A stretch of 64,000 bases of DNA from contig JAYJMM010000021.1 in NCBI GenBank assembly GCA_037349105.1, positions 1,550,001-1,614,000 on the forward strand, written 5' to 3'. Both the position numbers and the translations under genes were made by a program. Below, piece by piece: positions 22,601-33,534 of the stretch. Numbering within the stretch: position 1 is the stretch's first letter; each line of letters starts with the position of its first letter. The notes beneath the pieces were generated by a model, which saw nothing but the letters and a program-made list of their open reading frames with translations, searched no databases and was not told where the DNA came from. The DNA is from Limnomonas spitsbergensis. Lineage: Eukaryota; Chlorophyta; Chlorophyceae; Chlamydomonadales.

Positions 22601-24503
22601 GCTGGGGAGGACCTGCATACAACCGTTACACAAACATCTTCACTCAGAGCGAAAGAGTACACGCTGACGCCCTTGGTGGGGGATGTTCTCGAACACATCC
22701 CCATCTGTGTCGTCCCAGTCGGAGGCCACGGGCGCCGTGAAGTCCATTTTATACAACTGGTCTCTAAGGGGGATCTTTACACAACCATCACACAAACATG
22801 TCGCTTGCGCATCCTAATCACTCTTTGCTTCTGCTACCATTCCCGTGCTGAAAGGCCCGGTGGACAAGCCCTGCTGCTTGCGCCACCAGCCGTAGACTGA
22901 TCAAGTTCTGGTCCTCATTGGCACTGTGGTGACTGCCCAGCCGCCCCCTGAAGGAGATTCCGTGCACCCTGAAATAAGCACTGCCCCCATCTTCCCATAG
23001 CCGTGCGATTCACGGTTAGACTGCCACTGAATGAAACTGGTGATGCGCTGGCAGTATGCCTATCCCAGCCACGATAATTACGAAGCACATCCTGGCCACA
23101 ACTGTATCACCGAGGTAAAGATGATTAAGGAGATCAGGGCGACGTGGGGTCATTATAGGAGGATGAGTTCCATTTTCAGTGCTTCACCTCAGTGCTTCTC
23201 CAAAACAGTTCAGGTCCAGCCTAGCCAGTCACTGAAGAGTCCTCATGCAGCATGCTCTGTTGCCTGGGTCACCAGCTGCAGGCCGGTCCAGGTTTTATCC
23301 CATGTGACCCAGCGGTGGCCGGCGGCAGCCCCCCGGAGGTGGTCTGGTCATCTGATGCGAACTACAGCCAACAAGGAAACAGCGGAAGATCTTGACTGGA
23401 CATGGAAGCTCACCAAAATGTCCTGGATGGAGCGAGACTTGGCGTTACTCTCTAGCATGCCCACCCACTGACGAACGGAGTCTGCAGGACCCTCTGCCCA
23501 GCGCTGGCTGTCCGGGGACTGGACGAGGGAAGGGGCAACCAGGTCATGGGCCTTTTTAAAAACAGCTGAGCAGAATCTTTAAAAAGGCTCAGGCAATCAC
23601 ACGTAAGTTGGACGCAAACAACATATGAACATATGAGCTTAAGACATTGCAAGCTGGTATACCGGTAGTGTTGTTTGAATTACCTGAGTAGCAGCTACCA
23701 CCTCCATGAACCCTGTACAATGGTAGAAACCGGTGAATCTGTGTGTGTGCGTGATATATTCCTGATCTTGCACTTACCATCACCGCCTACAGGGATACCT
23801 CCACTCAAGTCATAGGTCCGGGTCAGGTATCGGTTGAGGCTTGTGCTGTTATACTGAGTGAGAATGTAGATCTTGAAGATGCAGCTGTTGATGCAGTTGC
23901 TCATAGGAACGTCGATAAGCCTGCATCGATTCGGGTTACCAAGTATGACCCCGCAGCATCAGCAACCAATCAAGGAGCACATTCACACATGGTTTTATGC
24001 TCATTCATACCTGTAGATGCCTCCCAGGGGTATGGCAGGCAGTGTCCGCTTCTCGGTCTGAGGGGGAAGGTGCCAGGAGGTGGGCATGGTGGAAGGTGGA
24101 AGTTTAGGCCTGCCACGACCTGGTAACAAGCCACATGCATTACCGCTCCATCGGAGTCGCACTTACGAGAGGAAACAGCCTTCTACTGTCCGTTTCGCCA
24201 CCGCCTAAGATGACTGCCATGAATAGAAAGAGTTCCGAAAGGAGACACCAAGTATGTCAGCCGGAGTCGAGCGAAACCAGAGTGCGAGCGATCATTTCGT
24301 CTCAGAGCGAAACTGGCACACTCAATACAGGCATACTCAATACCAAGAAATAGTAAACTACCTGCACAAATATCTGTAGGAATTGGGGCAAGGCTAAATC
24401 TTGACAAGCCTTGGCTTCCGCTGCTCGATGCTGCCTTGACGGATCGGTGCCTTGATTTGATTCCATCGTAAAGCCTGAGTGGCCGCAGTGTTTTACACAG
24501 CAT
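19640..24503 (-). CDS. APL: ADP-glucose pyrophosphorylase, large (regulatory) subunit
   Basis: The enzyme makes ADP-glucose from glucose-1-phosphate and ATP for plastid starch synthesis; the large subunit is mainly regulatory. Thirteen in-phase exons: 24503-24362, 24213-24167, 24057-24011, 23920-23778, 23712-23684, 23518-23414, 22612-22478, 22347-22271, 21951-21855, 21654-21553, 21225-21172, 20949-20742 and 19980 to about 19700. Motifs in order: a transit-like N-terminus, [77 protein letters not shown], the FWEDIG loop, then beta-helix repeats with [10 protein letters not shown] and [24 protein letters not shown] favours the large subunit. The Gly-rich loop departs from the usual GGGxGTRL. 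After SGICIR the frame appears to shift at a five-base G run (19739-19743). One more base would give the ending [12 protein letters not shown] with a stop at 19701; as given, the frame runs to 19640. Corrected length is about 488 aa, normal for the family. Confidence 0.88.
22105..22225 (+). mobile_element. SINE-like dispersed repeat, copy 2 (AGPase intron)
   Basis: It contains GTGGCCACTCGGCGGCCCCC and AAGGTGGTCTGCC followed by ACTAAAATAAA, matching 31680-31740 and 61590-61640. Upstream, CTGGGCTGTTGCAAGTAAAT aligns with the CTGGGTCACCAGCTGCAGG part of copy 4. It lies between AGPase exons 8 and 9. Confidence 0.5.
22850..22975 (+). mobile_element. SINE-like dispersed repeat, copy 3 (AGPase intron)
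   Basis: CCCTGCTGCTTGCGCCACCA followed by GCCGTAGACTGATCAAG matches the CCCTGCTGTTTGGACCACCA block of the copy at 61520. GCCCAGCCGCCCCCTGAAGG near the end matches the GGCGGCCC-AAGGTGGTC core. It sits between AGPase exons 6 and 7. Confidence 0.45.
23235..23360 (+). mobile_element. SINE-like dispersed repeat, copy 4 (AGPase intron)
   Basis: CACCAGCTGCAGGCCGGTCC followed by AGGTTTTATCCCATGTGACC parallels CACCAGCCGGAGGCCGGTCC-AGGTTTGGTGGGA at 61540. The 3' core GCCCCCCGGAGGTGGTCTGG is the family hallmark. It sits just downstream of AGPase exon 6. Confidence 0.5.
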
Positions 24504-24646
24504 GGTGAACTGGTTTTCGTGTCGCAAATTGCGATCCTGGTCACGATCTGTGTGCCACACAAGCATGGATCGAAGGCTCCGAAGACAGGGTTTCAAGCAC
24601 CTGTCACTCTCATTGCGATTGCGTCGCCATTGAAATCCTTGATAAG
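24504..24646. promoter_or_regulatory. 143-bp divergent promoter between AGPase and RNase J
   Basis: The AGPase start codon (24503, minus) and the RNase J start codon (24647, plus) face each other with 143 bp between them. Both 5' untranslated regions and core promoters must fit here, unless the true starts lie upstream and overlap. No TATA box is evident. A head-to-head pair this tight usually implies a shared bidirectional promoter; that is inference. Both products are predicted to be plastid-targeted. Confidence 0.65.
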
Positions 24647-27600
24647 ATGCAGAGACGTGTGCTGCTAGGGAAGACCAGGGGGGCAACCCTGGGCGCATCG
24701 CACGTCTGGCGGCCCTCGTCTAGAATTAGTCGATTGAACGTGGCATGCAAACAAAGCGGCCAGAAAGCGGGTGCGTTTGCGAGCTTCATTTTGTTTTATG
24801 ACTTTCTGCGAATCAAATCCCCAACCTGGACAACATCTTGTGCAGGTGGGTTCAAGCCGCGCGAGTACAAAGTGAGCAATGGGACGGAGCATCTTGGGAC
24901 TGCCCTCAACGGCATGACAATGAGGTGAGGACCTGAAACATCATCAGGGCTGCCGTAGAGATGCTCCATGCAAATGCAAGCGCAATGCAATAAATGTCAT
25001 GTGCCCATGCAGGCCTTTCCCTGGTCCGCCGCCCGAGTCAGGTTCACCTCTGCGAATTCTGCCGATTGGAGGACTGGTACGTTATAATGAATGACGTCTC
25101 TTGGTTATTTTTTGTTTGTGAGCAGTGCTGATCCTAATAAAAATATCACATGCAGGGAGAGATTGGTATGAACTGCATGCTTGTGGGCAACTACGACCGC
25201 TACATCGTGATTGATGCTGGACTGATGTTCCCAGAGTAAGTGCACACACAATTTTCTTGTATAGGTTTTCTCTAACCCTATAACCCCATGTACAGCTTCC
25301 AAGATTTGGGGATGCAAAAGATTCTCCCAGACACTAGCTTCCTGCACCAGTGGAAAGACAAGATCGAGGCGCTGGTGATTACGCATGGTAAGTGTGTCAT
25401 AGATACCCCAAGCTGTCAATCAGCAAACCAGTCTAGCCCCAATATCGTCTCTAATCAGAATTAAAGTAATGCTCACCGTCTGCCTACATTTTGAACACAG
25501 GTCATGAAGACCACATTGGAGCACTGCCTTGGGTGAGGTCAAGCTGTTTGCTGTTTCATCCTTCTCTTCCTTGCAGATATAAGCTGTTTCTTTATCATTT
25601 ATCGGATGCCTGGCGATACGGTACCTTATGTATTTAATTCGCCTCCAGGTGATTCCTGCTCTGGATCCGAGCACCCCAATCTATGCCTCCAGTTTTGTCA
25701 TGCACCTGATCAAGCGTCGTCTCATGGAGTACAACCTGTTTGATGAGAGCCGCTTCATCACCTTCGAAGTCAACAAGCCATTCCAGGCTGGGCCTTTCGA
25801 GTAAGTTATGCAGGTGCATCATGACTAGGTCACCGACGCCTCTGCATGCGTGTCAGTATGGGCTGGTTTCTGTCCACTGACCGCGCCCTCTGCCATGCCA
25901 CCAGGGTGGAGCCAGTTCGTGTGACGCACTCCATCCCAGATTGCTGTGGGCTTATCCTACGCTCTGAGCATGGCACCATCGTACATACGGGCGACTTCAA
26001 GATCGACGAGACGCCTGTTGACGGGCTGGAATTCGATCGCACAACCTTCGAGAAATTAAGTGAGTCCACAACTCTGGAGGATCGTGATCGCCAGGTGTTG
26101 ACCCGATGGCCTGCAAAACATGTGCTGGAAACAGGCATTCAGGATATCCGAGGTGTACGGCACTGGGGCTTCCCCCCACCCTGGTGTAGGCAAGCATTAT
26201 GTTCCTGACGGAATACTGCTCTGCCTCCTCCTCACTGCCTCTCGGCTGAATCAGGCAAGGAGGAAGTGGTGCTGATGATGAGCGACTCGACCAACGTGTT
26301 GTCCACTGGCCGGACGCCGAGCGAGAAGATCGTGGAGACGGCCCTCACCAACCAGGTCCTCAAGTACAAGGGCAAGGGCAGGGTGGTGGTCACTCAGTTC
26401 GCCTCAAACTTACACAGGCTTCACAGGTGAGCTCACGCTGGAGCCCGCGGGGGAGTTACATAAAGCAGTGTTTTTTTCTTCTAGTGTGCACCAGGCAGCC
26501 TTGAGGGGGCTGCCGGGCGGCAGCCTCTGGGCCGATTGCGACCAGCCTTCATTGGCGAATGGCTGTTGGCCCAAGCAGCAGGGCTTGCTGCACCAAGACC
26601 TCCTGGCCGTCAGCGAGTTTTAGCTGAAGTGCAGCTGAAGCACCTTAATAAAACATTGGCAACCAGTATGGAATAGTCGGTGCCAGTTGCCATTGGTACC
26701 CTGGCTTTATCTTGTGTAGCCGCACCCGAAGCTCAGTTTGGTTCAAATCTGCCAAGCTGGCAACCACTTCTCCTTTGCGTCCAGAAAGTCGTGCTTAGCT
26801 AGGTGTGCAGCATGTGGCTTCCGTCCACCTTGTCTCACTTTCGTCTCAGTGATGACCGCCTCCCTCTGCCCGCACAGTGTGAAGCAAGCGGCAGACGCTT
26901 CTGGTCGCAAGATTTGCTTCATCGGCATGAGTCTCAACAACTGTAAGCAATGGGCAAGGGATACACTTCCTTTTGCAAGTTGCGTGGCGGACCGAACAAC
27001 TTGTTGCATCTATGTCGGATACGGCAGGTCCATACCGTATATTGGCCCTGGCGTATGCTGCGAATAAGCGTATGCACTGTATACGTACACAACTTGTTTG
27101 GCAGTCCAATTAGCTTGATGCATGTATGATGGATTGATAGATGCATGATGCCCTTCACAAATCCTGATGGCGTTTTCCCGCGTCCCCTGCCCCTTCCGCA
27201 GACCTGGAAGCTGCGCACAAGGATGGCCGTGCTCCCATCGACCCCAAGGACGTTCTCCAACCCAACCAGCTGGACGACTACGATCCCAGCCAGGTTAGAA
27301 AGAAAAAAAGATAAACACCCTAAGGTGTGGATTAAGGAAGGCTCCCGTTCGGTCGTAGCACTGAGTAACCTACCAGGCAACTGAGGGCCGGCTTGCCCCG
27401 CCTAACCTTTAAGCTGGCAGTGGGGATTTTCAGCGCTGGCACGGCCGGGGGGCTTAGACCTTTTATATGGAGTCCTCCCTCTCATTTGCTGGCTGCAACT
27501 TTTGCAGAGGTTGGATACCAGGGTTTAGAACGGGGCATACCCGCTGGGCCCTGCTTTACGCTCGACTGTGTGGGGCTGGTAGGGAATGACTAAGCTCAAT

Positions 27601-30600
27601 TTCAGCTACCATGCACAGGCTGGACCATGGTGCAGCCATGCCCCCCTCCTATGTGAAGGGGGGAGGGGGGTCTGTGAGAGGGGGATACCAGGGTGTGAGC
27701 TGCAGTGAAGTCGGTCTTACTGAAATACGATTTCACAAATGTGGTCCACACCTGATGAATGCCTCCCCCCCACCCACTCAGGTGCTTGTCGTGACCACAG
27801 GCTCCCAGGCTGAGCCGCGCGCTGCCCTGTCGTTGGCTTCGCGCGAGGCGTCCCACATGCTGAAGCTGATGCCTTCTGACTTGCTCCTGTACAGGTGAGC
27901 TTCAGTGCTTAGGCCAGGGACATAGGCGGCTTCAAACGGGGAGGCCCCGCTTGTGCCTAATATGGAGGAATAGCCTTGCAACAAGCGCTGCCTGATTTCC
28001 TGTGTACAGCACTGCCTTATCTTAGGATCCAGACTCTGTTGAACACAGCTGTATTCTCTCATGATCCACATCTGTTGAGCACTGACATATCTCATGATCA
28101 ACACATGAACAAACAGCCAGTAATTACTTCTTGCCCCACGCTATTAAGAGGATGATGATAGGAAAGCGATGAAAGTAATGATGCTTGGTATAATCATGAA
28201 TTGTTGTACTTTGTGTACTTTCCACTCGGGGGAATGTAAATTTTAAATGCTCATCCCTAATCATGCGGTAGAGGTCTGTTTAGCTCTGATACCTCTTGTG
28301 TGGTTTAGGCATGCCAGCCTGGCATCGTTAGCTTTGTGCACCAGGCCCAGCGCTTGGGTGGCCTCCTCCACCCCTCGTGTGATGGCTTGCTGCTGGTAAA
28401 GGGTGAGGGTGATGTACTGCTGCATGATCACCACCAGCCTGTTAAGGAGCAACATAAAGTCAAAACATGGAAGCTGCATTATCTTCTTCTAAAGCCCCTT
28501 AGGCATGCCTAGACCCCCTTAGGCATGCCTAGACCCTCAGGCATGCCTAGACCTTCAGGCATGCCTAGACCCTCAGGCATGCCTAGACCCTCAGGCATGC
28601 CTAGACCTTCAGGCATGCCTAGACCTTCAGGCATGCCTAGACCTTCAGGCATGCCTAGACCTTCAGGCATGCCTAGACCTTCAGGCATGTCTAGACCTTC
28701 AGGCATGCCTAGACCCCCTTAGGCATGCCTAGACCCTCAGGCATGTCTAGACCTTCAGGCATGCCTAGACCCCCTTAGGCATGCCTAGACCCTCAGGCAT
28801 GTCTAGACCCTCAGGCATGCCTAGACCCTCTTAGGCATGCCTAGACCCTCAGGCATGCCTAGACCTTCAGGCATGCCTAGACCTTCAGGCATGCCTAGAC
28901 CTTCAGGCATGCCTAGACCCCCTTAGGCATGCCTAGAACCTCAGGCATGTCTAAACCTTCAGGCATGCCTAGACCCTCAGGCATGCCTAGACCTTCAGGC
29001 ATGCCTAGACCTTCAGGCATGCCTAGACCCTCAGGCATGCCTAGACCTTCAGGCATGCCTAGACCCCCTTAGGCATGCCTAGACCCTCAGGCATGTCTAG
29101 ACCTTCAGGCATGCCTAGACCCCCTTAGGCATGCCTAGACCCCCATAGGCATGCCTAGACCCTCAGGCATGCCTAGACCCTCTTAGGCATGCCTAGACCC
29201 TCAGGCATGTCTAGACCTTCAGGCATGCCTAGACCCTCAGGCATGCCTAGACCTTGATGCATGCCTAGACCCTCAGGCATGCCTAGACCTTGATGCATGC
29301 CTAGACCCTCAGATATGCCTAGACCTTCAAGCATGTCTAGACCCTCAGGCATGCCTAGACCTTGATGCATGCCTAGACCCTCAGACATGCCTAGACCCTC
29401 GGGCATGCCTAGACCCTCAGGCATGCCTAGACCTTCAGGCATGCCTAGACCCCCTCAAGCATGTCCAGCCCTGATACCTGGCATTGCTTGCCTCCGGGTC
29501 CTCCTGCAGCGCCAAGGTCATTCCTGGAAACGAGACCCGTGTTTGTAAGATGCTCAACTCCATCGCGGCCCAGGGACCGACGGTGATCCAGGGGCGACAT
29601 GAGAACTTGCATGTGTCCGGACATGCCTACCAGGATGAGCTGACCGAGCTGCTGCGACTGGTGAAGCCTCAGGTGGGTGGACGAGAGGCAGGAGGGATGT
29701 CTGAGCAGTTGCTACGACCTTTTAATATCCTGTGAGAGGACGTTCGCTACATCTGGATCCTTCGGTCTAACTGGTAAGAAGGCTACAGCATCTGGGTGTC
29801 TTCAGTGTCTCCTGATTTAGTCAGGGCCCTTACTTATCCTGTTTGAGTGTTATTATGTATGGCATGGTAGTGCAGCATATTTGCCATGTCAAGGATTATG
29901 CTATTCAGCTGCTCCCTGAGTGAGCCGTTCAAACCGCACAGCTGGCTACCGGCCAACAGATTCGAGTTTGTACCACTCCGCTGGCTGTGTCTTCAACTCC
30001 CCGGGCCTATGCATGCATTGCTCTGCTGGCTCTGCTTCTTGCTTGTACCTACCCTGCCTTGTCAACCTGTGCCTCACCCGACCATGCTTCTGCTCTGTGC
30101 AGCACTTCCTCCCTGTGCACGGTGAATACTCCTTCCTGTGCGAGCACGCCCGCCTGGCACGCGAAACGGCTGGCATCCGGAATTGTTCTGTGATCAAGAA
30201 CGGCACGATGCTGGGTGTGCAGCAGCTGCGGTCCCGCAACACGGTGTCGATTGGCAGCGCCGCCAAGGTGGTTGGGGAGGTGAACCTCGTCAACTTCTAC
30301 AACGACGGTGGCAAGGTAAGTTGTGGAGGGCTCGGGCACCAGGAACAAGGAGGAAATGTATGGCACTGTGCACTTGAGCGTCCCTCCCCAGTCCTAGACA
30401 GTACCTAACAATGTTCCTTTTGTTGGCTGAGCCACATCCCCCCCCAGAAATGGTTGTGCTCAGTCGCACCTTCACAATTGCTGGAAACACTCACAACACG
30501 TCAAACAAATGGCAATGCATGCACAGGCACCGTTGGTGCATCTCATCAACAGGGAACAAAAGCTGAAGGCATTGTACAGTTTATGTAAGCCTTTTAATAT

Positions 30601-31392
30601 TTGTCATCTGCATTGCACATCTTTTTTTTCGACCTTGGCACCACTACAGGGCAGACAGAAACCTGACAAGGAGCAGTGCATTCCCTCTTCATCAAGAGGG
30701 CACAGTCAACACTCTTGAGACAGCAACAGTTTGTTTCATTAAAAAGCATTGCATTTCCCCGCTTGATCCACAGGGCACAGGCATCACTCTTGAGACAACA
30801 ACAGTTTGTTAAATTAAAAGTAATGCATTTACCCCGCTGGATCCACAGGGCACAGGCATCACCCTCGAGATGGCAACAGTTGTTTCATTATAAGGTATTC
30901 ATTTCCCCCGCTTGATCTACAGGGCACAGGCAATGCCGAGGAGATGGCAATCGCCGAGCGTACCAGCATGGCCAATGAGGGCGTTGTGGTGGTAGCTCTG
31001 GATGTGTACCGAGATGGTGAGGGCGGGAGGCTACGCAGCCGCTGCCGACTCACCACGCGGGGCATGTGGACGGATGAGGGGAGGTTGCTGGGTGAGATCC
31101 ACCAGGTGAGCACACTGCTGGGTGAGCGGACTGCTGGGTGTACCCTAGGCTGCTACTGGTTGAGCACACTGATGGGATGTGCCTACTGCCTAGGCTTCTG
31201 CTGGCTGAGCACACTGCTGGCTGAGCACACTGCTGGGTGAGCACACTGCTGGGTGAGCTGGCTGCTGGGTGTAGCCTAGGCTTCTGCTGGCTGAGCACAC
31301 TCCTGGGTGAGCTGACTGCTGGCTTGTGCCGCAGCTGCTGTTAGATGACTTCACTGCACACTTCTGGATAAGTTTGCTGCCGGAGCGTACCT

Positions 31393-31438
<46 letters not shown>

Positions 31439-32739
31439 GTGATGCTTTGCAAATTGCAATGACATGTGTGACACAAGTAGTGCTCCGCTGAGAGCCTGTC
31501 CCTCCTTGTGTTAAGATGGGAGGGGGTCCACTCACAATGGCAATATCGGATGCAATGATTGTTGATTTGAGGAAGCTGTGGGTGTATTTCTGCTAAATTA
31601 TGGCCTGAGGCGGGGAAGGTATGGTGCAGCACGCCCTCCTGCTCCAATGCTGGAGCCAACGGTGCATGTAGGCTAGGTTTGGTCCCAGATGTCTCAGTTC
31701 TGGCCACCTGGCGGCCCCTCAAGGTGGTCTGGCAAGCAGTAGCTTAACATTGCCTGCCATGTGTTGCCTGCCATGTGCCTTGTGTTGCCTACCATCCTGA
31801 AACCCTCTGCACTCACCTGTATTATTTGTCTGCCATGTGAACACATTGTCTGCCATGTGACAACATTGCCTGTCATGCCGGTGTTGCAGGTGGCTGAGAG
31901 CTCCGTCGCCCGCCTCCCGATGGCGACCACTCTCACCGTGGTGGAGCGAAATGTGATCAATGCTATCAAGAGGGCATGCAAGACGTACAACGCCCGCGTG
32001 CCGGAGGTGATCTGTATCGCCCACGAGAACGACCCTAGGATGGGACACGTCCCTGAGGTGGCTGCCGCATGGCGGGAGGTCAGCCCTACTGCGGGCGTGC
32101 CGTCTGCAAAGCCGATTTCTACGAAGCCCTGGGAACGGGCCCCTGCACGCCCTGATCCTGACTCCAAGCCGGCTGGGCCGTCTGGAGGCCGCAGTGTTCA
32201 GCAGGCCCCCGCGGAAGAGCCGGAGACGGCGGCGGTGGCGGCGGCTGGACCCGCGTCCCCTGACTCGGCCGCCATCAAGCAGCGCCTGTTAGAAACCCGG
32301 AGCAAGTTGCAGGCAGCGCGCAAGGCGGCCAGCTCGACAGGCAAGACCCCTGGTGCTCAAACTGGTGAGTGCACTGGTACCGGTATTGAAAACAAAGTAT
32401 GCTTATTTCTTCCGGCCACTAGTCCACTTTGGGGGGCCGGTTCGGCGAAGGCGTGCTGAAGGCTTAACCTTCCGAGGAGCATGGCTGGCCATGCATAACG
32501 CTTCCGGCCGATGGCCATGGCCCATGAGGCATCTGATATGTAGCCGAGCTGCAAAAAAAAAACGGAAATCAAACTGTGTCTTCTGGACCTTTGCCTTACA
32601 CTTATATGGACTGACCTGTTGCGACGCAGGAGTGCCAGGGCCCCCGATGCAGGTCCTGCCAGAGGGCGTGCTTGACAAGCGGAGGAGAATGAACCCACGA
32701 GATCAGCCATCAAAGGAAAATGATACAGATTTCGGATGA
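24647..32739 (+). CDS. RNJ: RNase J, probably plastid-targeted
   Basis: RNase J is a metallo-beta-lactamase/beta-CASP ribonuclease (5'-3' exo- and endonuclease); the plant enzyme trims chloroplast RNAs and removes antisense RNA. Seventeen in-phase GT..AG exons give about 787 aa: 24647-24770, 24846-24924, 25013-25076, 25156-25235, 25296-25387, 25501-25532, 25649-25800, 25905-26059, 26255-26426, 26878-26942, 27202-27293, 27782-27894, 29510-29672, 30103-30315, 30923-31105, 31890-32364 and 32630-32739. The first 65 or so residues are basic and Ser/Arg-rich, like a transit peptide. Visible motifs are GGLGEIGMN, the zinc signature [36 protein letters not shown], the beta-CASP segments [12 protein letters not shown] and TTGSQAEP, and [11 protein letters not shown]-terminal domain follows, then a low-complexity Pro/Ala tail ending DTDFG. 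All metal ligands appear intact. Introns 12, 14 and 15 hold tandem repeats. Confidence 0.92.
26495..26660 (-). mobile_element. SINE-like dispersed repeat, copy 5 (RNase J intron 9)
   Basis: Read in reverse it matches the family: AGCTGCACTTCAGCTAAAA here also occurs at 61472-61494 as CAGCTGCACTTCAGCTAAAA. The CCCTGCTGCTTGGGCCAACA and GCCGCCCGGCAGCCCCC blocks follow. It spans nearly the whole conserved unit, about 165 bp. Confidence 0.55.
27532..27590 (+). repeat. short GC-rich dispersed repeat, copy 2 (RNase J intron 11)
   Basis: GCATACCCGCTGGGCCCTGC followed by TTTACGCTCGACTGTGTGGGG matches 18602-18655 apart from a few substitutions. Confidence 0.55.
28492..29463. repeat. 18-bp minisatellite with palindromic core in RNase J intron 12
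   Basis: About 970 bp of head-to-tail units of CAGGCATGCCTAGACCTT type. Common variants have CCTCAGG or CCCCCTTAGG spacers and occasional GCATGT. Each unit contains the palindrome AGGCATGCCT next to CTAG. Blocks of mixed variants recur (compare 28700-28790 with 29060-29150), so the array grew partly by multi-unit duplication. The 18-bp period keeps frames open on both strands (PRPSGM and MPEGLG repeats), but flanking exons 12 and 13 of RNase J join in phase without it. Confidence 0.95.
30690..30922 (+). repeat. tandem copies of the exon 15 3' splice-site region (RNase J intron 14)
   Basis: Three units of about 75 bp precede exon 15. Each contains GGGCACAG, a CTTGAGA-like block, CAACAGTTTGTT and a CATTTCCCCGCTTGATC stretch. 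Two of them carry complete decoy acceptors: CCACAG followed by GGCACAGGCATC with exon-like starts at 30774 and 30849. The true acceptor at 30922 has CTACAG followed by GGCACAGGCAAT. The duplication unit therefore includes the polypyrimidine tract, the AG and the first ten exon bases. Confidence 0.85.
31106..31330 (+). repeat. donor-containing tandem repeats after exon 15 (RNase J intron 15)
   Basis: The first intron bases, GTGAGCACACTGCTGG, are reiterated with variants through the following 200 bp. Further GTGAGC hexamers occur at about 31122, 31237, 31253 and 31307, alternating with CTGAGCACACTG and TAGGCTTCTGCTGG. The true donor after exon 15 is taken as 31106 because it joins in phase to exon 16. 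Confidence 0.8.
31395..31437. repeat. GCT/CTG trinucleotide run, about 14 units (RNase J intron 15)
   Basis: A perfect trinucleotide tract inside the intron before exon 16. It is non-coding for RNase J; the antisense poly-Gln, poly-Ser and poly-Ala frames are artefacts. Long perfect CTG/CAG tracts tend to vary in length between individuals. Confidence 0.95.
31600..31750 (+). mobile_element. SINE-like dispersed repeat, copy 6 (RNase J intron 15)
   Basis: AGGTTTGGTCCCAGATGTCT, then CTGGCCACCTGGCGGCCCCT and CAAGGTGGTCTGGCAAGCAG, parallel the copies at 22150-22215 and 61560-61630. The 3' core GGCGGCCCC-AAGGTGGTCTG is clearest here. Confidence 0.55.
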
Positions 32740-33534
32740 ACTGGCTTGGTCCTGGTGCTGCCTATTCACCGGAGCCCGAAACCCGTTCGTTTCTGATTTT
32801 GAATGAATTCACGTCTTTGGTGGACTGCTCAAAAAGGCTTGGCCGCCTAGGCATGTCTGGGTGTGAGATGCCTTGTTTGTTGCTGGTGGGCTGTGCGAGA
32901 CGTTCGCAGGAGAGAACCATCCTGGTTTATTATTATGGTTTTACAAACGAGTTTGATCAGCTGTGAAGGGAAATATCTTGCTGCTCTTCAAGGCACCATG
33001 CCGGCCACTACGTGTTATTCTTTCATGTTAACAGCCCACCTGTAATTGCTTGCCCTTTCTTGATACGTGGACCCCTTCAGTGTGGCATTCGCTGCATAAC
33101 TCTTGAGACATAACTGAGCGCTCACATTGATTGTCAGCTGTAACCAGGACATTTCGACTACAGTACCGCATCCTTATATCCACCCTGCCTTGTCCTCCCT
33201 CTTATTATATCCATCTTTTAATAACACATTGGAGCTCGCATTGGAGATATGTCTATTACAAATATGGTCCTCGTGGCCGCATTTGATGACAAGTTAAACA
33301 AGCTTTAATGGAACACCTAAATGTCTGCAATCTCAGTAATGCATTTAGATACGATAACCAATCACTATCCCTTCCAGTGGACAGTGATCACTGTGTAACA
33401 GTACCAACATCGTACAAGAATCCCGGGCCAGGAAGTCAGGAGGTGAAGCAGCCTAAAAAACTATGAACCTCAGTCTATTAAGTGTGCATCAGTGCATGGC
33501 ATCAGACACTACGGCAAGCTCGTTGTGCATGGCA
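32740..33534. other. 3' intergenic region between convergent genes
   Basis: RNase J (+) and the small mitochondrial-like gene (-) converge here. TGTAA, the usual chlorophyte polyadenylation signal, occurs at about 33041 and 33136 on the plus strand and could serve RNase J. No further gene is recognisable. Confidence 0.4.

Noticed and set aside
24183..24698. 171-codon minus-strand frame across the AGPase start
   Set aside because: It reads through intron sequence and the divergent promoter; only its part at 24503-24362 coincides with a real exon.
28509..29442. Repeat-coded peptides (MPRPSG and MPEGLG repeats)
   Set aside because: The 18-bp satellite is open in frame because of its period. 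RNase J exons 12 and 13 splice past it in phase.
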